The notes: generated by a model not told the origin, from the sequence alone. Positions 53,422 to 63,510 are shown, counted from the stretch's first letter. The stretch: DNA of 64,000 nucleotides from CAVWXT01 sp963759115 (GCA_963759115.1 CAVWXT010000001.1:62001-126000), one strand, 5' to 3'. Numbers and translations: made by a program.

Positions 53422-53805
53422 ATGGGAATGTTCAAGGTGGCCGTCAAATTGGCGAATCCGGCCGATCCCAGCCGCTTTTTCGAAGAGGAATTCTGGGTCG
53501 ACACGGGCGCGATCTACTCGTTTGTGCCCGAGGACCGTCTGGAAGGGATTGGCTTGGTCCCCTTGCGGACGCGCGATCTCATACTGGCCGACGGACGGCA
53601 CGACCGCCGCCTGATGGGCGAGGCTCTCTTCACCCTGCCGGAACTCGACGAGACGCTCACCTGCCCGGTCGTCTTCGCCCCCAAAGGTTCACTCTATCTG
53701 CTCGGGGCGACGGCCCTGGAGAACTTCGGCGTGGATGTCGACCGCGCAACAAAGCGGCTGAAACCGATCCTCGGCATTATTGGGGGATTCTTGGGGTCGA
53801 GTTAA
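53422..53805 (+). CDS. Retropepsin-like aspartic protease
   Basis: A 127-residue single-domain aspartyl-protease-fold protein. The catalytic motif is FWVDTGAIYSFVPEDRL (DTG at residues 26-28), followed by DLILADGRHDRRLMGEALF and the second conserved glycine-rich segment YLLGATALENFGVDVD. It lacks a signal peptide, so it is cytoplasmic. Bacterial retropepsins of this size work as dimers. The substrate is unknown. The ATG at 53422 follows a weak purine stretch. The gene is monocistronic, between miaB and trpD. Confidence 0.85.
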   Translation: MGMFKVAVKLANPADPSRFFEEEFWVDTGAIYSFVPEDRLEGIGLVPLRTRDLILADGRHDRRLMGEALFTLPELDETLTCPVVFAPKGSLYLLGATALENFGVDVDRATKRLKPILGIIGGFLGSS

Positions 53806-53854
53806 CCTGTCTCTCTCTGCGCCTTGCGCCTTCGCGTGAGATCGACTTACGGCA

Positions 53855-54868
<1,014 letters not shown>

Positions 54869-54875
54869 GGTTCGG

Positions 54876-54986
54876 AGTAGCAGGCACACTCCGTGTGCCG
54901 TCTGCCTGAATAACGTGTTCTCTCGGCAAATGGTTGGCTAACGCATAAGCGAAGCTGCGGACGGCACACGGAGTGTGCCTGCTACT
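54876..54986. repeat. Palindrome between trpD and the isomerase gene (family 7)
   Basis: Perfect 27-base arms (54876-54902 and 54960-54986; AGTAGCAGGCACACTCCGTG and seven more bases) face each other across a 57-base loop. The element abuts the stop codon of the isomerase gene and lies just before trpD. It is a dispersed-type repeat and may also insulate the two genes. Confidence 0.8.
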
Positions 54987-55829
54987 TAGCCAATCTTCCC
55001 CTTCAATTCGTTCAACAGCCGGATGCCGCGGCCGATCTCTTCCTTCTGCCGGGCGGGCTCCTGCGGAATCTCGCGTTCGATGGTCAAGGGGCCTGTGTAG
55101 CCGAGGTCCTTGAGCGTGCGCAGGAAGTTCTCCATGCCGACGTCGCCTTCGCCCAGCGGCACTTCGGCGCCCCACTCCTGCCCCGGCCGGGCGGCCCACT
55201 TGGCGTCCTTGCAGTGAACGCTGCGGACGTAGCGGCCGACCTTCCGGAGCGCCTCGATCGGCTCGCCCGAGCCGTACAGGATCATGTTGGCCGGGTCGAA
55301 GTTCACGAACAGGTTCTGGCGGCCCACGTCGCCCAGGAACTTCAGCAGCGTGTCGGCCGCTTCCTGTCCGGTCTCCAGGTGCAGGTTCTGCCCGTTGGCC
55401 TTGCAGTGATCGCACAGTTGGCGGGTGACGGTCAGGATTTCGCCGTACAGCGGGTCGGCCGCGTCGTGGGGCACGAAGCCGACGTGCAGCCCCACCGCGT
55501 CCACGCCCAGCAGCCGGGCGAAATCGGAAATCTCCTTCATCTCTGCCAGCCGCGCGGCCGCGTGTCTCGGGCGGCACCAGGCCTACGGTGCGAACCACGG
55601 TGGGGATGTCGGCGTAGCTTTCGCCCTCGAAGCCGCCGAAAACCACGCTGATGCGGATGCCCAGCGTCTTCAGCCGGGCCAGGAACTGCTCGGCCTGTTG
55701 TTTGGTGCGGGTCGAGCGGTGCGGGGCGTGCAGTTGGATCGTCGGCACGCCCAGTTCATGGGCCACTTCGAGTTTTACGCCCAAACCGGCGTCGATGCTG
55801 GCAAACACGCCCAACGGCCACTTGTCCAT
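54986..55829 (-). CDS. Sugar phosphate isomerase/epimerase-like TIM barrel (one frame break)
   Basis: A roughly 281-residue xylose-isomerase-like TIM-barrel protein. It starts MDKWPLGVFASIDAGLGVKL. The motifs LHAPHRSTRTKQQAEQFLAR, VGLHVGFVPHDAADP, NLHLETGQEAADTL and LFVNFDPANMILYGSGEP give the metal-binding Glu, His and Asp residues of the family. A frame change near 55565 joins the two halves (ETR|LAEMKEISDFARLLG). Members act on sugars or myo-inositol derivatives, but the substrate cannot be told from sequence. Confidence 0.85.
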
Positions 55830-55906
55830 CGCAGGTTCTCCCTATGCTGAATGGTGGCATTCATCATAGCGAACCTGCCGGGGAAGTCAAAGCGGGTGGA
55901 GCGTTT

Positions 55907-57110
55907 CTAACGCCAGTCAGGTTGGTCGACCCAGATGATCTTGGCCCCGACCAGTGAAAGCTTGCGGCGGTTCGTACCGTCGGTGTCCATGATTTCGAGC
56001 CACCAGTTGCTCTCTCCCGGCTTTGCGTAGAGTCTCTTCCCGCCTGGTTGATAGTTGGCCCGCTGGACCGCAAGGCGGCGGCCATCCGGCGACCAGCAAC
56101 CCGACTCCACACCAACCACCCCTTCTTCGCGGAGAATCTCACGGTCGTTCTTCCCGTCCAGGTCCACCACGTGCAGCGAGTTGCCGTCTTTTGCGGTTTG
56201 GTGCAAGTAGAGGATTTTCTGGCTGTCGGGCGAGAATCGAGGGTAACAGTTCAATCCATCCTTGGTCAGCCGCAGTTCTTCGGTGCCGTCTGGGCGCATC
56301 CGATAGAGCTGGTAACCGCGGCCAAAGGGCGGCTCACGCTTCGTCACCACCGCAAACCATTGGCCGTCGCCGGACCAGTCGTTGATCTCGTCCAACTCCC
56401 GCATGAGCAACTTCGTCGAGCCAGAGCCATCGCGGTTAGCAAGCCGTGCTACAACCTTGAAGAATGTGCCGTCCCCAGCCTCGCGTATCACGCTGGCGAT
56501 AATCTGTTTGCCATCCGGCGACCACATCACGGGATGCCCTGTCATGAGATCTCCGGGATCGGACAGACGAAAACGGCCTTCTCCGTCATCTAGGAACCGA
56601 GATTCTCTGTGAGTGGTCAAGTCGTAGGTCCAAAAATCAGATAATCCGTGGGGCGGCTTTCTAGGAGTGACCTCCTTTAAGAAAGCCAGGAGTTTGCAGT
56701 CGGGTGAGATTCGCACGTCATGCCCACCGTCCGTGATCTTTTCCCACCGCCCCGTCTCCGGATCGACAGCGATGATCCCGCGGACATCCCCAAGGCGATC
56801 CTCTTCTTCGCTAGCGCCTTTGGGCTTGGTCTTCAAGTTTGCAGCGACGATAATGCGCCCCCAACAATGACTTTTTGGCTTGTTCGGCCGGCTTCTCTTC
56901 CTCGGCCAATGCGGGGGCAGAGCGGAGGGTCGGCACAACGCCCGTCAGCACTCCCGCCGCGCCAAGCCAAAGCAGATTCCGCCGCGAAAGCACGGGGCTG
57001 GATTGGCTCGTGGGCACGAGCATCGTCAGCCGCCGCCGCCAGAACGCGCTGAGTTGCGGATTCCCTCCGGCGTCGATCAGCGTTGCCCAAGGACCGTATT
57101 GGTTTGACAT
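55907..57110 (-). CDS. TolB-like beta-propeller protein with anchor module (one frame break)
   Basis: A roughly 400-residue protein with an N-terminal module (MSNQYGPWATLIDAGGNPQL; SAFWRRRLTMLVPTSQSSP; SRRNLLWLGAAGVLTGVVPT) containing one hydrophobic segment, then a PD40/TolB-type propeller: SPDCKLLAFLKE, WSPDGKQIIASV, WSGDGQWFAVVTK, FSPDSQKILYLHQT, WSPDGRRLAV. The frame changes near 56860. The N-terminal module is shared with the LRR protein at 57676-58638. It is the last gene in the blaI-M56 run and probably sits on the membrane, with the propeller outside. Confidence 0.8.
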
Positions 57111-57196
57111 AGCATTGCTCCTTTCTGTGAGCGTTGGGGCCGCATTCCAATTGCGTCCCGGTTTCGATTCCCCAGACGATCAAGAGTAGCCCTGCG

Positions 57197-57625
57197 TCAT
57201 TTGGGTTGTTCCGCTTCTCGCACGGCCTCGTCGAAGGCGGCGCCCAGATCAAAGATGTTACCCACAGTGAGTTTGACGCCGATCTGTTCGCCTTTCTTCA
57301 CCTCAACCGGAACGCACCAGCAGACCGGCTTCCTATCGACTTCCTGGAACTTCGTGGCGATCCATTGCTTGTCGTTTACGCGGTTGTTCGACAAGATGTT
57401 GGAATGGGGCTCCGACGTGAGCAGATAGAGATTATCCCCGGTGACGCCGCGGAAGACGGCGTCCCAACTCTGCTTCATTTGGATAGCGCACTGTGCCTCT
57501 CTCTGGCTCTTGCTTTCCGCCCGTTGAAGCTGCTGGCGATAGTCCTTTCCGGCTGGCCCATTGATTTCAGCCTTGAAAACGGCGACAGGGTCCGTGTCGA
57601 AGATCGCGTATTGCACGGCCGACAC
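57197..57625 (-). CDS. Hypothetical protein of the blaI-M56 run
   Basis: A 142-residue soluble, charged protein from a GTG start at 57625 (MSAVQYAIFDTDPVAVFKAE). It has no signal peptide. The sequence contains a helical stretch (YRQQLQRAESKSQREAQCAI) and KPVCWCVPVEVKKGEQIGVK. The function and family are unrecognised. It lies between the LRR protein and the propeller gene, with 50 and 86 base gaps, so it is probably in the same transcript. Confidence 0.6.
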   Translation of the reverse strand: MSAVQYAIFDTDPVAVFKAEINGPAGKDYRQQLQRAESKSQREAQCAIQMKQSWDAVFRGVTGDNLYLLTSEPHSNILSNNRVNDKQWIATKFQEVDRKPVCWCVPVEVKKGEQIGVKLTVGNIFDLGAAFDEAVREAEQPK

Positions 57626-57675
57626 TCCCAGGCTTTGGCAACTCAGTTCGAGGCTAATCCGCCGGAATTCCTTGT

Positions 57676-58638
57676 CTAGCGCGGTTGGCTTCGCGCGGTC
57701 GGCTTCGGCGCGGTCGGTTGTTTCGTAGCGATCTTGCAGTTGGGCAGTGCCGCTTGCAGCCTCTTGACGCCCTCCTCGCTGACCCCCGTGCCTGCGAGCG
57801 ACAACGTCTTGAGTTTCGCTAATCCTGCGAGGTGTTCCAGCCCGGCGTCCGTGACCTTGGTTTCCGACAGGTCCAGCCGTTCGAGATTGGACAGCCCGCG
57901 AAGATCTTTCAATCCGGCGTCGGTCACGTTGGTTCTTTTCAAGAAGAGGGCTTTGAGCTGGCTCAACCCTTTGATCTGTTCCAGCGCCGTGTCGCTCACT
58001 TTGGTTCCCGACAGCGAGAGCAATTGAAGCTGCGTCAGCCCTTGGAGATGTTTCAGTCCGGCATCCGTGATTGTTTCCGGGAGATGCACCGTTTTGAGCT
58101 GAGTCAGCCGCTCGAGGTGTTGCAATCCGGCGTCCGTGACCTTAGTTCCAGCGAACAACAGCCCCTCGACTGCGTAAGCCCTTGCAGACGCTCCAATCCC
58201 GCGTCCGTCACTTCGGTAAAATTGAGGCCAAGGTATTTGAGTTGCGTCAGTCCTTCGACGTGTATCAGGTCGGCGTCGGTGATTGGGCGACGAAAGAAAT
58301 CCACCGAGACAACCGGCTTGCCGGCGCTGTTTTCATCAAGGGTAACCTTACCTCCCAGTTTCTCAATTTCGGTGATCGCAGCAGAGTGCGAGGGCTTCGT
58401 CGTCACCGCGCGATCCTCTTCCGCGGCCAGGATTGGGCTGGCGCCCTGCCGGAGAGTCGGCAGCGCAAATGCGAGCAGCGCCAGGCAGGCAAGCCACAGC
58501 AGATTCCGCCGCGGGAGCGCCGGGCTGGTCTGGCTCACGGACACGAGCATCGTCAGCCGCCGCCGCCAGAAATGCGCTGAGTTGGGGATTCGATCCCGCG
58601 TCCATCAACGTTGCCCAGGGACCAAATGGGTTTGTCAT
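57676..58638 (-). CDS. Leucine-rich repeat protein with anchor module (two frame breaks)
   Basis: A roughly 320-residue protein. The start MTNPFGPWATLMDAGSNPQL and the segments RRLTMLVSVSQTSP and PRRNLLWLACLALLAFALP are homologous to the N-terminus of the propeller protein at 55907-57110. A single hydrophobic helix follows, and then seven or more 24-residue leucine-rich repeats (GTKVTDAGLQHLERLTQLK; RTNVTDAGLKDLRGLSNLE; SETKVTDAGLEHLAGLAKLK), a type common in Planctomycetes. The breaks near 58570 (extra T) and 58155 join the parts. The tail is Pro/Thr-rich. Probably a membrane-anchored recognition protein. Confidence 0.85.
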
Positions 58639-58721
58639 GGTACTTCTCCCTTCAGGAACCCGAATGCAAGTTGTAAATTGCAGAATGTAAGACGGAACCC
58701 CCCGAACTCTTATGCGATGTG

Positions 58722-59766
58722 TCATTTCGATTCTTTACCGCCCGTCAGCCCGGCGGAGATGGCTGCCGCTTGGATGGCCGCCGGCTCTGAGGCGTGACTG
58801 ACCACCTGCACCAGCGTCTGGGCGTACTCAGCCGGCGGATGACCGCTGCGGGCCATTGCCAACTGGTCGCAGGCCAACTCCCGTTCCAGCCGCAGTTGAT
58901 AGGCCGCCCACCAGACCAGCGGGTGGAAAAAATAGACCGTCCGCGCAATTTCGACGGGCCATCCCCAAATCAGATCGCGCCGCTTGATATGCGCCAACTC
59001 GTGCAAGATGGCTTGCCGCCGCTCGGCCCGACTGAGCGAGGCCAGCAGCCGGCTGGGCAATACCAACCGCGGCTGCCAGAGGCCGCAAACAAACAACGGA
59101 CAGTCGCCCGTCACCGACACGGCCGCCGGCACGCGGCGGAGGCCAATCTCTCGGGCCAATTCCGTCACCAGGGCGGCAAGCTCCTCGGGAAAAAGGGGAC
59201 AGTCCCCATTTGCCGGAACGGCCCGAAGGGTGCTGCGCACAAATGGGGACTGTCCCCTTTCCCGTGACGGGAACCGACTGCTTGAGCAACCTTGCCAGCC
59301 GCAAACGTTGATTCACCAGACGGAGGACCTGGCCGACAACAACCACACACCACGTCAACAGGAGCCACGCTTGCCGGGTGATCGCTGCCAGCGGTTCCCA
59401 GAACGACGCCGCATTTCCGCCGGCCGCTGCGCCCGGGCCTTCCGCCAACGGCAATCAATGCCGAGGCGATGGCGCCTGCAACTCGCCGCCCGGTCTATCC
59501 GCCGGTTGCGATACGGCCGGCGGGCTCACCGGCGTGCTTTTCGCCCACGAAGGCAACGGCACCCAAAAAGTCCAGAAGGGCATCAGCAGGAGTTTGATGG
59601 CCACGATCTGCCACAGCCAGTAGCGCACCACCGGCGAAGATCGCCGCAGGCACCAGGCAATCAACGCCGCCAACGCCACCAGCACGGCCGACTGCCAAAG
59701 GACGGCCCCCATCGCCTCCAGCCATCGCTGGGCACAGCCGTTGAGCGTTGGAATCATCGTCAGCAT
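58722..59766 (-). CDS. M56-family (BlaR1/MecR1-like) metallopeptidase (two frame breaks)
   Basis: A roughly 348-residue membrane zinc protease with an HExxH motif (ILHELAHIKRRD) and further metal-ligand region LERELACDQLAMA. Membrane helices are seen at AVLWQSAVLVALAALIAWCL and WLLLTWCVVVVGQVL. BlaR1/MecR1 relatives cleave a cognate BlaI repressor on sensing a signal. Here no extracellular beta-lactam-sensor domain follows. The frame changes near 59455 and inside the palindromic element at 59187-59263, where restoring two missing As in the coding strand makes the insert readable. It lies 106 bases after blaI and is the likely partner of it. Confidence 0.85.
59187..59263. repeat. Coding palindromic element inside the M56 gene (family 6)
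   Basis: GGGAAAAAGGGGACAGTCCC on the left faces GGGGACTGTCCCCTTTCCC on the right. The right arm lacks two Ts relative to the left. The loop GCGCAGCACCCTTCGGGCCG (coding strand) matches the miaB and rnd copies. With the two bases restored, it reads through without a stop in frame with the peptidase, in a different frame from the miaB copy. Confidence 0.85.
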
Positions 59767-59780
59767 GGCGGCACCAATCG

Positions 59781-59871
59781 GGGTGAAGAAATGGGGACAG
59801 GCACCTCGCGGGACGGCTCTTGTACGGGCGTTTTGGGCCACGGCTCGGAGCCAGTCCCCATTTCTTCACCC
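59781..59871. repeat. Related palindrome between M56 and blaI
   Basis: Arms GGGTGAAGAAATGGGGAC and GTCCCCATTTCTTCACCC enclose about 55 bases. The arm type (GGGGAC) is like family 6 but the loop is not the same. It lies outside coding sequence, just before the start of the M56 gene (59766) and 1 base after the blaI end. Confidence 0.7.
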
Positions 59872-59872
59872 T

Positions 59873-60265
59873 CTATTTTTGCTCTGTGGGTTCGCCGATC
59901 TTCTGGGCGATCACTCGCAGGGTTTTGAGGTCCTTTTCGGAAAGCTTGCCGGAATCGGCCAGGTAGGCGACCAGCGGCCCGGCCGAGCCGCCCAGCACGC
60001 CTTCGACGAACCGGCCGATCAGGGCCGGCAGCAGGCGTTTTTCCTCGACGGCGGCGCGGAAGCGGATGGGCGTTTCGCCCGGCACGCGGGCCAGCAGACC
60101 TTTGGCCTCCAGGCGTTGGATGGTCTTCAACACGGTGGTGCGGCCGACGGCCCGCTCCTTCTGGATCAGGTCGCTGACGTGTCGTTCGGTGCAGGGCTGG
60201 TGTTGCCAGACCAGCCGCAGCACCTGGATTTCGTATTCGCCCAAGGAGGGAAGGGGTTTGGCCAT
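59873..60265 (-). CDS. blaI: BlaI/MecI/CopY-family repressor
   Basis: A 130-residue winged-helix repressor. It has LPSLGEYEIQVLRLVWQHQP at the start, the recognition region GRTTVLKTIQRLEAKGLLAR and a C-terminal dimer/proteolysis region. In the family, cleavage by the neighbouring M56 protease lifts repression. The frame is intact. A double inverted repeat upstream (60281-60327) is its probable autoregulatory operator. It is the first gene of a run leading through the M56 protease and LRR protein to the propeller gene. Confidence 0.92.
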   Translation of the reverse strand: MAKPLPSLGEYEIQVLRLVWQHQPCTERHVSDLIQKERAVGRTTVLKTIQRLEAKGLLARVPGETPIRFRAAVEEKRLLPALIGRFVEGVLGGSAGPLVAYLADSGKLSEKDLKTLRVIAQKIGEPTEQK

Positions 60266-60280
60266 TGCGGTGCTCCGATC

Positions 60281-60327
60281 TTACGGCACGTGTCGTACAA
60301 TGGCTGATTATACGACTGCTGCCGTAA
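60281..60327. promoter_or_regulatory. Probable double BlaI-type operator
   Basis: Two 16-base dyads, TACGGCACGTGTCGTA (60282-60297) and TACGACTGCTGCCGTA (60311-60326), share the half-sites TACGRC/GYCGTA. They are also inverted copies of each other (TTACGGCA... versus ...TGCCGTAA). They lie just upstream of blaI, with centres 29 bases apart (nearly three helical turns). Such direct placement before a BlaI-family gene fits autoregulation. Confidence 0.7.
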
Positions 60328-60476
60328 AGTGTCAAGAGAGTGTGGCGGAATTTTTTTCGAGGATCGTTTTCTTCCCTGCCTCGCGGCGGATGGTGGCAGG
60401 AAAGCCGAGAGCAATGATTCCTGTGGGGGTTGCTGGGTTATTCCTAAACTGGGTAAGATATGCGGGTGGTGCAACG

Positions 60477-61295
60477 ATGAACACTGAAAATCAAGGTGTG
60501 CCGGAACCAGTTCGCCATGTCGGTCATCGCCGGCTGCCGGGCGTGGTCCTAGCAACGGTCATCGTGGTGTTGATCTGCGCACTCCTGATACAATATCGCG
60601 TACACTTGTTCTGGCGAATTGCTTTGGCGAGGAACCCGGAACTCGGGGATGTGCGGCCCATCCCAATCGTTGCCATGCCGGATGTGTCCGTGCCGGAGGA
60701 CTGGGTCCGTTATCGCTTCGGCTCTCTTGAGTTTGCGTTGCCGCCTGAGTTGGCAAAGACCGCGGAACCGGGTAGGAACGGAGCGGCGACACTCTTTTTC
60801 AACGACCAATCCCACGCAATGGTCGTTCCGTTGCCGACGGACTCAGAAGACAGAATCGCGTTTCTGCAAACGACACTGACGATGCCTCCTGAGGGGAAGA
60901 GTCTTTCCCAGCTTGAGTTGAGGCTCGCTTGGTATCAGGCCAACCCCGACGACTTTCGCTGGTCGATGAGCACCAACGAGGTTCGATGGCTCGTCTGGCG
61001 CGTTATCGTAGGCCGCCTCATGCGTACAAAGGACGAAGAACGGGCAGAGACGTTGTTCCGGGACGACCTGGAGGGCGTTGCCTGCTTCAAAGGGAAAGTC
61101 ACTGGGTTTTTCTGGGAGGCCAAGCACGACCGGATCGGAGGCTACATTACGTTCATAGACGGATCGCCGCACGCGCCATTTGACCCAACCTGGATTCGCG
61201 CCGTTTGCCGCAGTTTGAAGTTCTCCGGCAAGTCCTATCCCGCGAAACTGCCAAAGGAGCAAGTTCTGGCGGAGTTCCAAATAATCGAGAAGTAA
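60477..61295 (+). CDS. Membrane-anchored hypothetical protein
   Basis: A 272-residue intact protein. The polar start (MNTENQGVPEPVRHVGHRRL) is followed by one membrane helix (GVVLATVIVVLICALLIQY) and a soluble domain outside (VPEDWVRYRFGSLEFALPPE; KTKDEERAETLFRDDL-like helix; FFWEAKHDRIGGYITFIDGS). The last 20 residues are charged. No family was recognised. The ATG at 60477 is the first of the frame that leaves a normal spacing to the operator region. It is divergent from blaI. Confidence 0.6.
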   Translation: MNTENQGVPEPVRHVGHRRLPGVVLATVIVVLICALLIQYRVHLFWRIALARNPELGDVRPIPIVAMPDVSVPEDWVRYRFGSLEFALPPELAKTAEPGRNGAATLFFNDQSHAMVVPLPTDSEDRIAFLQTTLTMPPEGKSLSQLELRLAWYQANPDDFRWSMSTNEVRWLVWRVIVGRLMRTKDEERAETLFRDDLEGVACFKGKVTGFFWEAKHDRIGGYITFIDGSPHAPFDPTWIRAVCRSLKFSGKSYPAKLPKEQVLAEFQIIEK

Positions 61296-61371
61296 GAATC
61301 CAGACGATTCCGGCCATCTAACCTCTAGCACTGAGTACCTGACAACTCCCCCCTTTCCCCCGAGCACTCAC

Positions 61372-62412
61372 ATGATTCACGTTGGCATTGCCGGCATCGG
61401 TTTCATGGGCATGACCCATTACAACGCCTACCAGAAGATTCGCGGCGTGGAAGTTGCCTCGCTGTGCGAGCAAGACCCGAAACGGCTGGCCGGCGACTGG
61501 CGGACGATCAAGGGCAATTTTGGCCCGCAAGGCCAGATCATGGACCTGGGCGGCATCGCCCGCTATGCCGACCTCGACGAGATGTTGGCCGATGCGAAGC
61601 TCGACCTCGTGGACGTTTGCCTGCCGCCGGCCTGGCACGCCAAAGTGACCATCGCGGCCCTCCGCGCCGGCAAGCACGTCTTCTGCGAGAAGCCCATCGC
61701 GCTCAACCCGGCCGACGCCACGCGGATGGTGCAGGCGGCCAAGCAGGCGGGCAAGCTCTTGATGATCGGCCACTCGCTCCCCTTCTTCCCCGAGTATCGC
61801 TTCGCCTACGATACGATCCAGAGCGGCAAGCACGGCCGGATGCTCGGCGGGCATTTCAAACGCATTGTCTCCGATCCACCGTGGCTGCCCGACTACTACA
61901 ACCCGCAGAAAGTGGGCGGGCCGATGCTCGATCTGCACGTCCACGACGCCCATTTCATCCGCCTGGTGTGCGGGATGCCGCGGGCCGTGCAGAGCGTGGG
62001 CACCATGCGGGGCGAGGTGGTCGAGCGTTTCACCACGCAATTCATCTACGATCCCCCGCGGATCGTCACCGCCGCCAGCGGCGTGATCTACCAGCAGGGC
62101 CGCCCCTTCACCCACGGCTACGAAATCTATCTGGAAGGGGCCACGCTCTTCTTCGACTACATGGCGATTCCGAAGTCGGGCGACGCGGTCACCCCACTCA
62201 CTATGCTGTTGGCCGACGGCAAGGTGCTGCGGCCGAAGTTGGGCAGCAGCGATCCGGTCGATGCGTTCGTGGCCGAGTTGGGTGAAGTGGTCCGCGCGGT
62301 CCGCAACAACGCGCCTTCACCGTTGCTGGCCGGCGAGTTGGCCCGCGACGCGGTCATCCTCTGCCAGAAGCAGACGGAATCGGTGCTGCGCGGGAAGGCC
62401 GTGAAGGTGTAG
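61372..62412 (+). CDS. Gfo/Idh/MocA-family oxidoreductase
   Basis: A 346-residue NAD(P)-dependent dehydrogenase. The Rossmann motif GIAGIGFMGMTHYNAY is at residue 5, then the typical VCLPPAWHAKVTIAALRAGK, the active-site EKPIALNP (EKP motif near residue 109) and the C-terminal domain with GGPMLDLHVHDAHFI. The gene is intact and near its full family length. Substrates in the family are sugars, inositols and amino sugars, and this one is not identified. The next plus-strand gene is a creatininase-like hydrolase, separated by 318 bases. Confidence 0.92.
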   Translation: MIHVGIAGIGFMGMTHYNAYQKIRGVEVASLCEQDPKRLAGDWRTIKGNFGPQGQIMDLGGIARYADLDEMLADAKLDLVDVCLPPAWHAKVTIAALRAGKHVFCEKPIALNPADATRMVQAAKQAGKLLMIGHSLPFFPEYRFAYDTIQSGKHGRMLGGHFKRIVSDPPWLPDYYNPQKVGGPMLDLHVHDAHFIRLVCGMPRAVQSVGTMRGEVVERFTTQFIYDPPRIVTAASGVIYQQGRPFTHGYEIYLEGATLFFDYMAIPKSGDAVTPLTMLLADGKVLRPKLGSSDPVDAFVAELGEVVRAVRNNAPSPLLAGELARDAVILCQKQTESVLRGKAVKV

Positions 62413-62472
62413 CGTCCGAGTCAATTGTCAGTTCGTCGCTGATTGTCTATCATGGTGCTAATCACCAGATCC

Positions 62473-62697
62473 GTAGGGTGCGTGAAACCACCCCTGTAAA
62501 GGTCCAAAATACCGCGAAAAACCGAGGTTTTCGTTCACATTCGCAGCCAGCGAGGCGGGCAACCGCCAGCCGGGACGATAGATTTCCCCGGAGAATACGC
62601 TCCAACTTGTTGAAAAACTTGAACTTTGGACCTTTACAGGGGTGGGTGCGTGAAACGCACCAAACCTTAGGATATGGTGCGTTTCACGCACCCTACA
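62473..62697. repeat. REP palindrome (copy 3) interrupted by a MITE
   Basis: GTAGGGTGCGTGAAAC (62473-62488) and GGTGCGTGAAACGCACC...TGGTGCGTTTCACGCACCCT (62645-62696) form the REP family seen near rayT. If the sequence 62489-62656 is removed, the arms GTAGGGTGCGTGAAACGCAC and GTGCGTTTCACGCACCCTAC become a perfect palindrome. Confidence 0.85.
62489..62644. mobile_element. 156-bp MITE with 20-bp terminal inverted repeats
   Basis: Perfect inverted ends CACCCCTGTAAAGGTCCAAA (62489-62508) and its complement (62625-62644) bound a 116-base interior without a gene. The direct repeat GGTGCGTGAAAC at 62477-62488 and 62645-62656 is a 12-bp target duplication. It has jumped into a REP palindrome. A transposase with this terminal sequence is not in the window, so it must act in trans. 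Confidence 0.88.
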
Positions 62698-62730
62698 AAC
62701 TGAACCCTGAACCCTGACCTCTATCTTCCC

Positions 62731-63510
62731 ATGACTCCCTGGAAACTGGCCGAAACGAATTACGCGGAAGTCAAACAACGAACCTACGAGGTGGCCGTGT
62801 TGCCCTTCGGCGCCACCGAGCCGCACAACCTCCACCTGCCCTACAGCATGGACACCATCGAGTGCAGCGTGGTGGGCGAGAAAATCTGCGAAGAGGCCCA
62901 TCGCCGCGGGGCCAAGGTGGTCCTGTTGCCGACGCTCCCCTACGGCACGCAGACCAATCAGGCGAAGTTCCCCTTCGCTATGAACCTTTACCCGTCCACG
63001 CTCGGCACGATCATCCACGATCTGGCGGAATCGTTGGTGGGGTCGGGCGTTCGCAAGATCGTGCTCCTGAACGGCCACGGCGGGAACGAACTGAAATCGG
63101 TGCTCCGCGAGCTGCACGGCCGCACGCCGGCCCACCTGTTCTTGTGCAACTGGTACACGGTCTGCAACGACATCTACAAGCAGATTTTCGAGCGGCCCGA
63201 CAATCACGCCGGCGAGATGGAGACTTCGCTGGCCCTGGCCTACTGCCCGGAACTGGTCGCCCACAATCCCGACGGCACGTTGGCAGCCGACGAAGGCCGC
63301 GCGGCGGAGACCCGTTTTGAGGCGGTCAACCGCGACTGGGTGACGATCACCCGCCCCTGGCACCTCTTGACCACGAACACGGGCGTGGGCTACCCGCACC
63401 TGGCCACGGCCGACAAGGGTCGCCGCCTGATGGAGGTTCTGGTGGAGCGTCTGGCGGCGTTCCTGGTGGAGCTTTCCGCGGCAAAGGTCGACGAGCGGTT
63501 CCCGTATTGA
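62731..63510 (+). CDS. Creatininase-family amidohydrolase
   Basis: A 259-residue intact creatinine amidohydrolase-fold protein. Metal-ligand residues are recognisable in LPFGATEPHNLHLPYSMDT, LLNGHGGNELKSV and DNHAGEMETSLAL. Family members cleave cyclic amides such as creatinine or the formamide of archaeal and mycofactocin intermediates. This one's substrate is not known. ATG 62731 is 34 bases after the REP/MITE repeat. Confidence 0.88.
   Translation: MTPWKLAETNYAEVKQRTYEVAVLPFGATEPHNLHLPYSMDTIECSVVGEKICEEAHRRGAKVVLLPTLPYGTQTNQAKFPFAMNLYPSTLGTIIHDLAESLVGSGVRKIVLLNGHGGNELKSVLRELHGRTPAHLFLCNWYTVCNDIYKQIFERPDNHAGEMETSLALAYCPELVAHNPDGTLAADEGRAAETRFEAVNRDWVTITRPWHLLTTNTGVGYPHLATADKGRRLMEVLVERLAAFLVELSAAKVDERFPY

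Noticed and set aside
58722..59766. A beta-lactam resistance (BlaR1) module
   Set aside because: No penicillin-binding sensor domain follows the M56 protease, and no beta-lactamase gene is nearby.
59781..59871. The fourth palindrome near blaI as a member of the coding element family
   Set aside because: Arms are similar (GGGGAC) but the loop does not match the 27-base loop of the other three and it is outside coding sequence, so it is listed only as related.
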